Shown here piece by piece: positions 7,077 to 14,347 of a stretch of DNA of 15,977 nt. How positions within the stretch are numbered: the first letter of the stretch is position 1; the number at the start of each line of letters is the position of its first letter. Origin of the DNA: DTHT01 sp037444625 (lineage in GTDB: Bacteria > Acidobacteriota > Terriglobia > Bryobacterales > Bryobacteraceae); NCBI GenBank assembly GCA_037444625.1, contig JBBIMA010000084.1, forward strand, positions 1 to 15,977. The letters run 5' to 3'. The translations under genes were made by a program, and so were the position numbers. The notes below the pieces were generated by a model. The model was not told the origin of the DNA. It saw only the letters and a program-made list of their open reading frames with translations, and searched no databases.

Positions 7077-7826
7077 TTATGCCATTCGGGGGCCGGGCCT
7101 GCTGCGCAGCCGGCGGCCTAACTGCTCGATGCGCTCCAGGGACTCCCGCCGGGCCTCGGCATAGCGGGCCGGATCGGGCGGCCCGGCCTTGAGGTACTCC
7201 AGGACGACGGCTTCGGCCGCTACGTACTCCTCGGCCGCCTCGGCCACTTCGGCCGCGATCTCGGCCGGAATGCTGGTGACGCCGTTGGCGTCGGCATGCA
7301 GCCAGTCGCCGGGATGGACCGCCAGGCCACCGACGCGCACCGGCTCGTGGATCGCCACCAGGTGGCTGTAGCCGTGGGCGCAGATGACGCCGGCGGCGAA
7401 GGCCGGGAACTTCAGGCGCCGCACCTGCTCCAAGTCGCGCGCCGCCCCGCTGGTGATGATGCCGGCCGCGCCGAAGGCCTGGTAGCTGGCGCACATGATC
7501 TCGCCGAAGGTGGCCGCTACGGGCGGATCGTCCAGGTCCTGGATGACCACGATGGGAGGCCCGGGCAGCTCCCGGAAACGCCGCACCTGTTGCTCCAGGC
7601 CGGCGTAGCCGGCGCGCTCGGGACGCGGGAAGGCGGTGCGCATTTGAGCGGTGGCGGCGCAGCCGACCACGGGCGGCAGCTCGGGGAACAGGGCGCGGAT
7701 GCGTGCGTCCATGAAACCTGCGCTGCGCGGGCGCAGGCCGAACAGCTCGATGACGTTGGCGATGGTCGGGGTGTCGTAGCGGCGCAGCAGGGCCAGCGTC
7801 TGTTCGGAGAGCTCGCGCAGGGGCAT
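7077..7826 (-). CDS. RraA-family protein (4-hydroxy-4-methyl-2-oxoglutarate aldolase-like)
   Basis: A 249-residue soluble protein of the RraA fold. Residues about 20-185 carry the family core: PTIANVIELFG, FGEIMCASYQAFGAAGIIT with Glu109, SGAARDL with Arg130-Asp131 (the metal and substrate site of the class II aldolases), and PGDWLHADANGVTSIP near 185-200. Presence of the Gly-x-x-Arg-Asp site suggests a divalent-metal lyase or decarboxylase acting on a short oxo-acid, not the E. coli RNase E inhibitor RraA, which is also shorter (about 160 residues). The C-terminal 50 residues are a charged helical extension. The substrate cannot be read from the sequence. It lies between lepB (45 bp) and gdhA (19 bp) on the same strand. 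The close gap to gdhA hints at, but does not prove, a link to oxo-acid metabolism. Confidence 0.87.
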   Translation of the reverse strand: MPLRELSEQTLALLRRYDTPTIANVIELFGLRPRSAGFMDARIRALFPELPPVVGCAATAQMRTAFPRPERAGYAGLEQQVRRFRELPGPPIVVIQDLDDPPVAATFGEIMCASYQAFGAAGIITSGAARDLEQVRRLKFPAFAAGVICAHGYSHLVAIHEPVRVGGLAVHPGDWLHADANGVTSIPAEIAAEVAEAAEEYVAAEAVVLEYLKAGPPDPARYAEARRESLERIEQLGRRLRSRPGPRMA

Positions 7827-7871
7827 ACGTCCCTTTATAACGTACCGGGCGTGCCGCCCGGGCCCGCCGCC

Positions 7872-8435
7872 TCAGCGCAAGGGACCGAACTTCTCCAGCG
7901 GCCAGTAGACGAAGACCGCCTTGCCGTAGATGTTGCGCCGGGGCACGACGCCCCAGTTGCGACTGTCGTTGGAGGAGTTGCGGTGATCGCCCAGCACGAA
8001 GTAGGTGTCGGCCTCCACCACCCGGGGCGGCATGTTCTGGAAGTCGCGGAACTGCCTGGGCACGTAGTCCTCGCGCAGCGGCCGGCCGTTGATGAGCACC
8101 ACGCCCTGCTCGATGGCCACCACGTCGCCCGGCAGTCCGATGACGCGTTTGATGTAGGACTTGTTGGGGTCGCCCGGGTACCAGAACACCACCAAGTCGC
8201 CGCGCCGTATGGGGCTGATGCCCAGCCGGTAGATGAACTTGTTGACGAAGATGCGCTCCTGGTCGTCCAGGGCAGGCAGCATACTGGTGCCCTCGACTCT
8301 CACCGGCTGGTAGACGAAGACGATCACCACGGCGGCGATCACCGCCGACAGCAACAGGTCGCGCACCCAGACCAGCAAGGCGGCGAACAGGCGGCTGCGT
8401 TTCCGCCCGGGTTGGCTTTCGGGATCAGCCCCCAT
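7872..8435 (-). CDS. lepB: Signal peptidase I
   Basis: A 187-residue inner-membrane serine protease that removes signal peptides from exported proteins. It has a basic N-terminus (GRKRSR), one membrane helix at about 27-45, and then the periplasmic catalytic domain. The Ser/Lys dyad is visible: Ser51 in GTSMLPAL and Lys96 in YIKRVIGLPGD. The conserved C-terminal box FVLGDHRNSSNDSRNWG is complete, and the end PLEKFG fits the family. A single helix and short length are typical of non-enterobacterial forms. It is the first gene of the five-gene - strand run. No clear Shine-Dalgarno sequence precedes the ATG. A perfect TATAAT lies 23 bp upstream, implying a very short leader. Confidence 0.96.
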   Translation of the reverse strand: MGADPESQPGRKRSRLFAALLVWVRDLLLSAVIAAVVIVFVYQPVRVEGTSMLPALDDQERIFVNKFIYRLGISPIRRGDLVVFWYPGDPNKSYIKRVIGLPGDVVAIEQGVVLINGRPLREDYVPRQFRDFQNMPPRVVEADTYFVLGDHRNSSNDSRNWGVVPRRNIYGKAVFVYWPLEKFGPLR

Positions 8436-8458
8436 CGCGCGAAGAACCGGAAAGTACG

Positions 8459-8464
8459 ATTATA
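8459..8464 (-). promoter_or_regulatory. Candidate -10 element (TATAAT) for the lepB operon
   Basis: Read on the - strand, 8464-8459 is a perfect TATAAT in otherwise GC-rich DNA, in the 101-bp divergent gap between lepB and the DUF1684 gene. Transcription would begin near 8452, giving a leader of about 17 nt. No good TTGACA-like -35 element sits 16-18 bp upstream, so another sigma contact or an activator may be involved. Confidence 0.45.
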
Positions 8465-8499
8465 AGCGAGGCCGGGCAGGCGGCTCGGGCCGAGGAAGG

Positions 8500-8529
8500 T
8501 TGCGAGCGCTGCGGGCCGGGCAGTACACT
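8500..8529 (+). promoter_or_regulatory. Weak candidate promoter for the DUF1684 gene
   Basis: TTGCGA (8500-8505) and TACACT (8524-8529) are 18 bp apart, and each matches the sigma-70 consensus at 4 of 6 positions. The -10 box lies only 7 bp before the ATG at 8537. The message would therefore be leaderless or would start at the in-frame ATGs around 8576-8581. Confidence 0.25.
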
Positions 8530-8536
8530 CGGTGGG

Positions 8537-9421
8537 ATGGTGCGCGGGGCGGGGATCGGGCTGCTGTTTGCGTTGATGATGAGCGAGCCTGAGACGGAAT
8601 ATCGGGCGGCGATCGAGCGCTGGCGCCAGCAGCGCGAGGCCGATCTGCGGGCCGAGGACGGCTGGCTGTCGGTGACCGGTTTGTTCTGGCTGGAGCCGGG
8701 CGAAAACCTGGTGGGCTCGGGCGCCGGATGCCGAGTGCTGCTGCCGCCGGGCGCAGCGCCGGAGCGGGCGGGGGTCATTGTGCTGGACGGAGACCGGGCC
8801 TTGTGGCGGGCGGCCGAGGGGCTGGAGGGGCTCATCAACGGCCGGCGCGTGGCTTCCGCCGAGTTGCGTTCGGACGCCGCCGGGGCGGCCGACGTGCTGA
8901 GTCTCGGACGGCTGAAGCTGCTGCTGCTCAAGCGCGGGGAGCGCTACGCCATCCGCTTGAAGGATCCCGAGAGCACGTTCCGGCGGAATTTCACCGGCTT
9001 GAGATGGTATCCGGTGAGCGAGCAGTGGCGGGTGCGGGCGCGCTGGCTGGCGAATCCCGGCCCGCGCAAGCTGGTCGTGGAGACGGTGATCGGGGTCCCG
9101 GAGACCATGGAGAGCGCAGGGGTGGCCGAGTTCGAGCGCGAAGGCCGCACCTACCGGCTGGAGGCGGTGCGCTCGGGCGGGCGGCTGTTCTTCATCTTCC
9201 GCGACGCCACCAGCGGCAAGAGCACCTATGCAGCAGGGCGTTTTCTCTACGCCGATCCGCCGCGCGAGGGCGCCGTCCTGCTGGACTTCAACAAAGCTTA
9301 CAATCCGCCCTGCGCTTTCACGCCCTACGCCACTTGCCCCCTGCCCCCGCCGCAGAACCGTCTCTCGCTGGCGATCACGGCCGGGGAGATGACTTACGCC
9401 GGGGGCGCGGCGCATCCGTAG
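8537..9421 (+). CDS. DUF1684-domain protein
   Basis: A 294-residue protein covered almost wholly by DUF1684. It begins with a helix rich in Arg and Glu (YRAAIERWRQQREADL, residues 22-37), then the hallmark GWLSVTGLFWLEPGENLVGS (42-61). The middle is a beta-rich region with a forkhead-like look (INGRRVASAELRSD). The hallmark C-terminal block NKAYNPPCAFTPYATCPLPP, followed by NRLSLAITAGE, is near 253-287. The family is widespread and its biochemical role is not known to me. Residues 6-15 (GIGLLFALMM) are a short hydrophobic stretch that could be a weak signal peptide. If translation instead starts at Met14 or Met15, the protein is cytoplasmic. It is transcribed away from lepB and converges with the histidine kinase gene, overlapping it by 28 bp. 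Confidence 0.88.
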   Translation: MVRGAGIGLLFALMMSEPETEYRAAIERWRQQREADLRAEDGWLSVTGLFWLEPGENLVGSGAGCRVLLPPGAAPERAGVIVLDGDRALWRAAEGLEGLINGRRVASAELRSDAAGAADVLSLGRLKLLLLKRGERYAIRLKDPESTFRRNFTGLRWYPVSEQWRVRARWLANPGPRKLVVETVIGVPETMESAGVAEFEREGRTYRLEAVRSGGRLFFIFRDATSGKSTYAAGRFLYADPPREGAVLLDFNKAYNPPCAFTPYATCPLPPPQNRLSLAITAGEMTYAGGAAHP

Positions 9422-11322
9422 CGCGCGGCGGTTTGCTCCACCGTGCGCACCAGGGTGGCGATGGCCACAGGCTTGCTCAGGTAGCCGTCCATGCCGGCTT
9501 GCAGGCAGCGCTCGTGGTCGGATTGCAAGGCGTGGGCGGTCAGCGCCAGGACGGGGATCCCGACGCCGCGCCGGCGAAGGATGCGGGTGGCCTCCAGGCC
9601 GTCCATTTCCGGCATCTGAACGTCCATGAGCACCAGATCGAAGGCGTTGCGTTCCAGCGCCGCCAGGGCCTCCAGCCCGTTGCGCGCCACCGTAACCTGG
9701 TGACCGCGGCGCTCCAGCGCCCGCGCCACCAGGCGCTGATTGACCTCGTTGTCCTCGGCCAGCAGGACGGACAGGGGGCGCACGGGCCCTTCGACGGCGG
9801 CCGGCTGGGCGGGCGCCTCCGGCTGCGATAAGGCGCGGGCGAACGGCACGACGAGGGTAAACCGGCTGCCCTGGCCGGGCCGGCTCTCGACCGTGATTCC
9901 GCCGCCCATCAGGGAGGCCAGGCGGGCCGAGATCGCCAGCCCGAGCCCGGTCCCGCCGTAACGGCGAGTGGAGGAACTATCGGCCTGAGTGAAGGCCTCG
10001 AAGATCCGCTGCTGCTGGTCCTCGGCGATGCCGATGCCGGTGTCGCACACCGAAAAGGCCAACAGAGCGTCGTGCTCGGCGAGGCTGCGCGGCTGGACCT
10101 CGACCCAGACCGCCCCTTGCGGGGTGAACTTGATGGCGTTGCCGATCAGATTGGTGAGGATCTGGCGCAGACGAACCGGATCGCCCACCAGGGCGGTCGG
10201 AGTTCCCGGGGCCAGCCGCCAGTCGAGCCGGAGTCCTTTTTCGGCCGCCAGGGCCGCGAAGCTCTTCAGGGTGAGCCCCATCTCGCGCTCCAGGTCGAAG
10301 GCCACGGCCTCCAGCTCGAGCTTGCCCGCCTCGATCTTGGAGAAATCCAGGATGTCGTTGACGATGCTGAGCAGCGACTGGGCGGCGGCGTGCACCGTGC
10401 TGAGAGAGTCGCGCTGCTCGGCGGTGAGCGGCGTCTCCAGGGTCAGCTCGGTCATCCCGAGGATGGCGTTCATGGGCGTGCGCAGCTCATGGCTCATGTT
10501 GGCCAGGAATTCGCTCTTGGCGCGGCTGGCCTGCTGGGCCTCCTCGAGCATGGCCAGCAGCTTCTGCTGCGAGCGCGCCAGCTCCTCGACCATCTGGTTG
10601 AAGGCCGCGGCCAGGCGGCCGACTTCATCCCGCCGGCCGAGCGGCGCCCGCCGGCTCAAGTCTCCTTGCGCCACCTGCTCGGTGACGCGCGTGAGTTCCC
10701 GCAGGGGCTCGAGGAGCTTGCGTAGCTGGCGATACTGAACGGCGAGGATCATCACCACCGCCAACAGGGAGACGGCCAGGCCGCCGGCGATGCTGCGGCG
10801 CAAGAAAGCCCTGGGGCGGCGCAGATCCAGCGCGACGCGGACCAGCCCGGCCGGCGTCGGCTTGCTCTGTTCCCACTCCATGAGCTCGCCCGCGCGCGCC
10901 ACCGGGCTGGAAGCCTCCAGGAACCGCACGCGACCGGCGGCGCCCCGGGGCGCGGGACTCGGCGGAACGGCCTTCGGAGGGAAACCCTCCCGGCAGTGCA
11001 AAGCGACCGGCGCCCCGCCCGTGTCGCTGATGACCACATAGAGCACGTCCTGCACGCTCAGCGCCGCGCCTGCGATTTCGGCCAGCGCCTTGCGGTCGCC
11101 CACCAGCAAGGGAAATTCGCTTTGCCGGGCCAAGAAATGAGCCAGCGCCTCGGCTCGCAGCCTCAGTTCGCGCTCGCTTGCGCGCCAGTTCAGCGCCAGC
11201 AGCCCGGCGGTCAGCATCCCGACCGTCAGGACGGTGATGGCCATGGGTACGAAATTGGCGACCAGGGCCTGGGCCAGCAGGCTTCGATCGAGCTCGGCCT
11301 GGAGTCCGCGCCAGCTTTTCAT
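9394..11322 (-). CDS. Membrane hybrid sensor histidine kinase with terminal receiver domain
   Basis: A 642-residue protein. TM1 is about 24-44, a periplasmic sensor of about 130 residues follows, then TM2 (178-196). The sensor resembles a CHASE8-type fold (ALAHFLARQSEFPLLVGDRKALAEIAG...VLYVVISDTGG); this label is tentative. A HAMP linker (about 198-250), a short coiled coil and HisKA follow, with phospho-acceptor His278 in SHELRTPMNAILG. The HATPase_c domain has NLIGNAIKFT, DTGIGIA and RRYGGTGLGLAIS. A receiver domain (about 520-635) has EDN, phospho-acceptor Asp567 in LVLMDVQMPEMDGLEA, and the conserved Thr and Lys (LALTAHA, YLSKPV). All catalytic residues look intact. There is no HPt or output domain. 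The ATG overlaps the stop of the binding-protein gene by ATGA, so the two are translationally coupled; I infer that the binding protein presents a ligand to this sensor. Confidence 0.95.
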   Translation of the reverse strand: MKSWRGLQAELDRSLLAQALVANFVPMAITVLTVGMLTAGLLALNWRASERELRLRAEALAHFLARQSEFPLLVGDRKALAEIAGAALSVQDVLYVVISDTGGAPVALHCREGFPPKAVPPSPAPRGAAGRVRFLEASSPVARAGELMEWEQSKPTPAGLVRVALDLRRPRAFLRRSIAGGLAVSLLAVVMILAVQYRQLRKLLEPLRELTRVTEQVAQGDLSRRAPLGRRDEVGRLAAAFNQMVEELARSQQKLLAMLEEAQQASRAKSEFLANMSHELRTPMNAILGMTELTLETPLTAEQRDSLSTVHAAAQSLLSIVNDILDFSKIEAGKLELEAVAFDLEREMGLTLKSFAALAAEKGLRLDWRLAPGTPTALVGDPVRLRQILTNLIGNAIKFTPQGAVWVEVQPRSLAEHDALLAFSVCDTGIGIAEDQQQRIFEAFTQADSSSTRRYGGTGLGLAISARLASLMGGGITVESRPGQGSRFTLVVPFARALSQPEAPAQPAAVEGPVRPLSVLLAEDNEVNQRLVARALERRGHQVTVARNGLEALAALERNAFDLVLMDVQMPEMDGLEATRILRRRGVGIPVLALTAHALQSDHERCLQAGMDGYLSKPVAIATLVRTVEQTAARYGCAAPPA

Positions 11323-12236
11323 TTCAGAATCGCCGCCTCCCCCTCCGCCGCATGCTCGAGGCCGAGCAGGCGCAGCACGCGCTGGTTCACCGCCGCCCTC
11401 ACCTTGCGCGGCGGATGCAGCCCGGGCGCCGCCTCCCCTTCCAGGAACCGCAGAGCCAGCTCGCCGGCCTGCCGCCCGACGTCGTGAAAGTCCGGGTAGA
11501 GCCCGGCGGCCGCCCCGGCGCGAACGAAACTCTCCGAGAAGCCCACGATCGGCAAGCGGTGCTTCAGCGAGGTCAGCACCAGCGGCTCGACGGTGGCGCG
11601 GTTGTACAACGTGCTATCGGTAACGCACACCACCAGATCCGCTCGTCGCTCCAGTGACACCAGGGCCCGAAGAAGCTGTCTGACCTCGGGGCATTCGGCC
11701 ACCTCCAGCGTGAAGCCCAGCCGTCGCGCCGTCTCGCGCAGCTCGCCCGGCGGCGGACCTTCGTGCCCCGGGTTGTGAATCAGACCCAGGCGGCGCTTGT
11801 TTGGGAAGATCCGCCTCAAGCGCTCCAGGGCCGCCGGCCAAGGAATCTCCAGAGAGATGGCGGCCAGAGGCGACTCCAAGCGCGCTCCCGGCCGCCGCCA
11901 CCGGCTGCCCGTTACCATGGCCGCGATCACCGGCGCCTCCAACCGGCAGGCCAGCGCCTGTTCGGCCGCCGCCGAACCGACGGCCACCACCAGCTTCGCG
12001 TTGCCGCCGGCCAGTCTGTCGGCCAGATTGGGGCCGGCTTCCAGGACCGTGCAGCGGCTGCCGAGGGTCTCTTCGAGCCCCCGGACGGCTTCCTGGTATG
12101 CCGGAGCGCCGCTCGAGACGATGATCCACACGTCGGCGGCGGCGCACATGCGGCAGAGGCCGGCGGCCACAGCCAGGCCGCGCAAACGGGATGCGAGCCA
12201 TCGGCGCCCTCTGCCCGCCGGCGCTCTGATCGCCAC
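11319..12236 (-). CDS. Periplasmic ABC_sub_bind-family (PF04392-type) binding protein
   Basis: A 305-residue exported protein starting at GTG 12236. The basic segment RGRRWLASRLR, hydrophobic core GLAVAAGLC and cleavage region CAAA-DVW near residue 34 make a signal peptide. The mature part is a two-lobed periplasmic binding protein: LVVAVGSAAAEQAL and PVIAAMVTGS in the first lobe, LGLIHNPG at the hinge, then DLVVCVTDSTLYNRATVEPLV, LPIVGFSESFVRAGAAAGLYPD and DVGRQAGELALRFLEG, which are family hallmarks. The ligand is not readable. No ABC permease or ATPase gene accompanies it. It lies 6 bp after the TonB-dependent receptor and overlaps the kinase start by 4 bp, which favours a sensory over a transport role, as with other binding-protein and kinase pairs such as TorT/TorS or LuxP/LuxQ. 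Confidence 0.9.
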   Translation of the reverse strand: MAIRAPAGRGRRWLASRLRGLAVAAGLCRMCAAADVWIIVSSGAPAYQEAVRGLEETLGSRCTVLEAGPNLADRLAGGNAKLVVAVGSAAAEQALACRLEAPVIAAMVTGSRWRRPGARLESPLAAISLEIPWPAALERLRRIFPNKRRLGLIHNPGHEGPPPGELRETARRLGFTLEVAECPEVRQLLRALVSLERRADLVVCVTDSTLYNRATVEPLVLTSLKHRLPIVGFSESFVRAGAAAGLYPDFHDVGRQAGELALRFLEGEAAPGLHPPRKVRAAVNQRVLRLLGLEHAAEGEAAILK

Positions 12237-12242
12237 AGCCGC

Positions 12243-14261
12243 TCACCCTCCCTCGCGCCATGTCAGTTTCAGAAACACCGTACGTCCGGCGCGCGGCATC
12301 CGCCGCGCAGGATGCTCGGGGCTGAGAGGATCGGCGTAGCGCGCGTCCAGCAGGTTGCGCACGCCGAAGCTCAAGTCGAAATCGCGATGCAGCCGGTTGG
12401 TAGTGGCCGTAAGGTCCAGCAGCGCGACGCCCCCCAAAGCCGCGCCCGCTCGATCCAGGCGCGAGCTCAGGTAGCGCAGGGCGGCCGCGGCGGTCAGCCG
12501 CTGAGCGAACAAGGGGAAGGCGGCCCGCCCCTGGACGACGGCACGCGGGGAATTCACCGGGCGCGCCGCGCCGCCGCCCGCCCGGGCGCGTTGGAGGGCT
12601 ACGGCCGCAGCGGTCTCCAGCCGGTCCCAGGGCCGCCGGCGGACCTCCAGCTCGAAGCCCGTAGCCCGGGCCTGAGCCAGGTTGCGGAACTGAAGCCCGC
12701 CTGCGGGTAACTCGGCTTCACCGATCAGGTCGCGCAACCGGTAGCGATAGCCTGTAGCCACCCACTCCAGGCCTCCGGCCAGTTTCTGCTCCCAGGCGAC
12801 CTCGAAGGTTTGCATGCGTTCCGGGCCCAGCGCGGGGTTGCTCAGATAGTAGCCGTCGGCGGTCTGGTAAAACATCTCGTAGGCCGACGGATTCCGGAAG
12901 GCGCCCCCGTAGACGAGCTTCAGGGCCCGGGCGGGCGAAGGTTTCCAGACCAGGGCGGCGCGCGGGGAGAGGTAGCGGCGGTGATGGCGCGAATCGTCCA
13001 GGCGCAAGCCTCCGTAAAGGGTCCAACGCGGCGCCAGCGGCCATTCCTGCTGGGCGAACAGGGCGTAGGAGGCGTCGCGTGCGCTCACGCGGAGCTGCTG
13101 GTCGAAGACGGGCGCGACCAGGTAAGTCTGCTGAAGGTTGCGCAGGTCGGCGTTCGCCTCGCCGCCCACGGTGAGATCTCCCAAGCCGTTCAGGGGCCGC
13201 CGATAGTAAAGCTGGGTTCCCAGCCAGTCTCCCAAGGCCTGGTCGCGTTGATCGAGTATGGGCTCGTCCGGTTGGGCGTAGTCGTAGCGGCCGCGGTAGC
13301 GGAACTGTTCGTAAGAGAAACGCCAGCGCAGCCCGCCGGCGGCGCCCACCGGCCGGTTCCACACCGTCTCGAAGAAGTTGCGCCCGTCGCGGCTGGAGTT
13401 ACCCGGATCGCCGAACAGCGTGTAATACAAGCCGGCGGGCATGGCGCCTTTACGCTCGTTGAAGTACGCCGTAAAGCTCCAATCCTTCCAGACGAGCTGG
13501 GCGAAACTGTGATAGCCTTGCTCGCGACCGACCCCGGCGGCGCGGCCGAAGTAGCCTTCCGGCGCATCGCATTCCGGCAAGTCGAGGGACCGGCCGGCGG
13601 TATGAAAAGCCGAGGCGGCGACCAGCAAGTTCGCGCCGCGCCCCAAATAGAGGGAGGACGCCAGGCTGAGTTTGGCCTCGCCGAAGCTTCCCAGCTCGAG
13701 GCCGGCGCGGGCGCGGGGGGCGTCTACGGGAGAACGGGTCACGAGGTTGACGGCGGCGAAGATTCCGTTGCTGCCGTAAAGAGCGGAAAAGGGGCCACGG
13801 ACGATTTCGATGCGCTCGACCAGGTCCATATCCAGGCCGAAATCCTGGCCGAACATGTACATGGCGCTATAGACGTTATCGGTGAGCTGGTGGCCGTTGA
13901 TCATGACCAGGATGCGGCTGTTGTAATCCCCGGGTAAGGAAAAACCCCGTACGCCGGCGTAGTACCCGAGGCTGTCGGAGCTCATGTAAAAGCCCCGCAC
14001 CTGGGTGAGCACTTCCGCCAGGGTCCGGTAGCCGTAGCGCCGGATTTCCTGGCGCGTGATCACGGTCACATTGGCCGGGGCATCCTTGAGATCTTGGGCG
14101 TGCAAGGCGGCCGCCTCAACCGCCGGGAGCGGCTCGAATAACGCGTCCTCGGGCGCGGAGGCGGTCTGCTCGGTCTGGGACTTGGGGCGATCGCCCGCCG
14201 CAAGGAAGGCGGGCGTCGCCAGCCAGCCCACAAAGAGAAAGAGCCGGGAGCCGCGGGCCAT
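12243..14261 (-). CDS. TonB-dependent outer-membrane receptor
   Basis: A 672-residue protein with a signal peptide (LFLFVGWLATPAFLAA, cleaved near residue 22). The plug domain is about 58-175: APANVTVITRQEIRRYGY, AEVLTQVRGFY, GVRGF (103-107), VERIEIVRGP (148-157) and LYGSNG (161-166). The rest is the 22-strand beta barrel, ending with the aromatic-rich strand TVFLKLTW. The family takes up chelated metals, vitamins or other large ligands across the outer membrane using TonB energy. This one belongs to the group with 'YGYRTLAEVL...RGFY' and 'PGDYNSRILVMINGHQLTDNVY', which I associate with neighbouring binding-protein and sensor genes. No canonical TonB box is obvious between the signal and the plug. 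It is the first gene of the receptor, binding protein and kinase operon. The ligand cannot be told. Confidence 0.95.
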   Translation of the reverse strand: MARGSRLFLFVGWLATPAFLAAGDRPKSQTEQTASAPEDALFEPLPAVEAAALHAQDLKDAPANVTVITRQEIRRYGYRTLAEVLTQVRGFYMSSDSLGYYAGVRGFSLPGDYNSRILVMINGHQLTDNVYSAMYMFGQDFGLDMDLVERIEIVRGPFSALYGSNGIFAAVNLVTRSPVDAPRARAGLELGSFGEAKLSLASSLYLGRGANLLVAASAFHTAGRSLDLPECDAPEGYFGRAAGVGREQGYHSFAQLVWKDWSFTAYFNERKGAMPAGLYYTLFGDPGNSSRDGRNFFETVWNRPVGAAGGLRWRFSYEQFRYRGRYDYAQPDEPILDQRDQALGDWLGTQLYYRRPLNGLGDLTVGGEANADLRNLQQTYLVAPVFDQQLRVSARDASYALFAQQEWPLAPRWTLYGGLRLDDSRHHRRYLSPRAALVWKPSPARALKLVYGGAFRNPSAYEMFYQTADGYYLSNPALGPERMQTFEVAWEQKLAGGLEWVATGYRYRLRDLIGEAELPAGGLQFRNLAQARATGFELEVRRRPWDRLETAAAVALQRARAGGGAARPVNSPRAVVQGRAAFPLFAQRLTAAAALRYLSSRLDRAGAALGGVALLDLTATTNRLHRDFDLSFGVRNLLDARYADPLSPEHPARRMPRAGRTVFLKLTWREGG
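12247..12251 (-). promoter_or_regulatory. Shine-Dalgarno deciding the GTG start of the binding-protein gene
   Basis: On the - strand GGAGG lies 10 nt before the GTG at 12236-12234, inside the last codons of the receptor gene. It supports the GTG start, which otherwise lacks a nearby in-frame ATG, and shows that the two genes are translated as neighbours on one message. Confidence 0.6.
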
Positions 14262-14314
14262 AGCATGGTCTCGGAGGGCGCCGGGCCGATCGGTGACGCC
14301 GGTCCCACCTTGAA

Positions 14315-14344
14315 CTTATCGGCTCCGCGGCCGGTGTGTTTCAA
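14315..14344 (-). promoter_or_regulatory. Candidate promoter for the receptor-kinase operon
   Basis: On the - strand TTGAAA (14344-14339, 5 of 6 consensus) and GATAAG (14320-14315, 4 of 6) are 18 bp apart, giving a leader of about 46 nt before the receptor ATG. It begins right after the stop of the upstream gene. The 86-bp gap shows no terminator and no riboswitch consensus that I recognise, so read-through from upstream is also possible. Confidence 0.35.
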
Positions 14345-14347
14345 GTA

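Noticed and set aside
7845..7861. Small hairpin between lepB and the RraA-like gene
   Set aside because: A 6-bp stem (CCGGGC/GCCCGG) with a 5-nt loop and no T-run; easily chance in DNA this GC-rich.
7296..8465. 389-codon + strand frame across the RraA-like gene and lepB
   Set aside because: It spans two well-supported genes on the other strand and has no recognisable domain.
12810..13937. 375-codon + strand frame opposite the TonB-dependent receptor
   Set aside because: Shadow of the receptor gene; no motif of its own and no promoter or ribosome site that stands out.
14262..14347. Possible riboswitch (such as cobalamin) upstream of the receptor
   Set aside because: Only 86 bp are available, and I could not find conserved riboswitch boxes or a stable sequestering stem.
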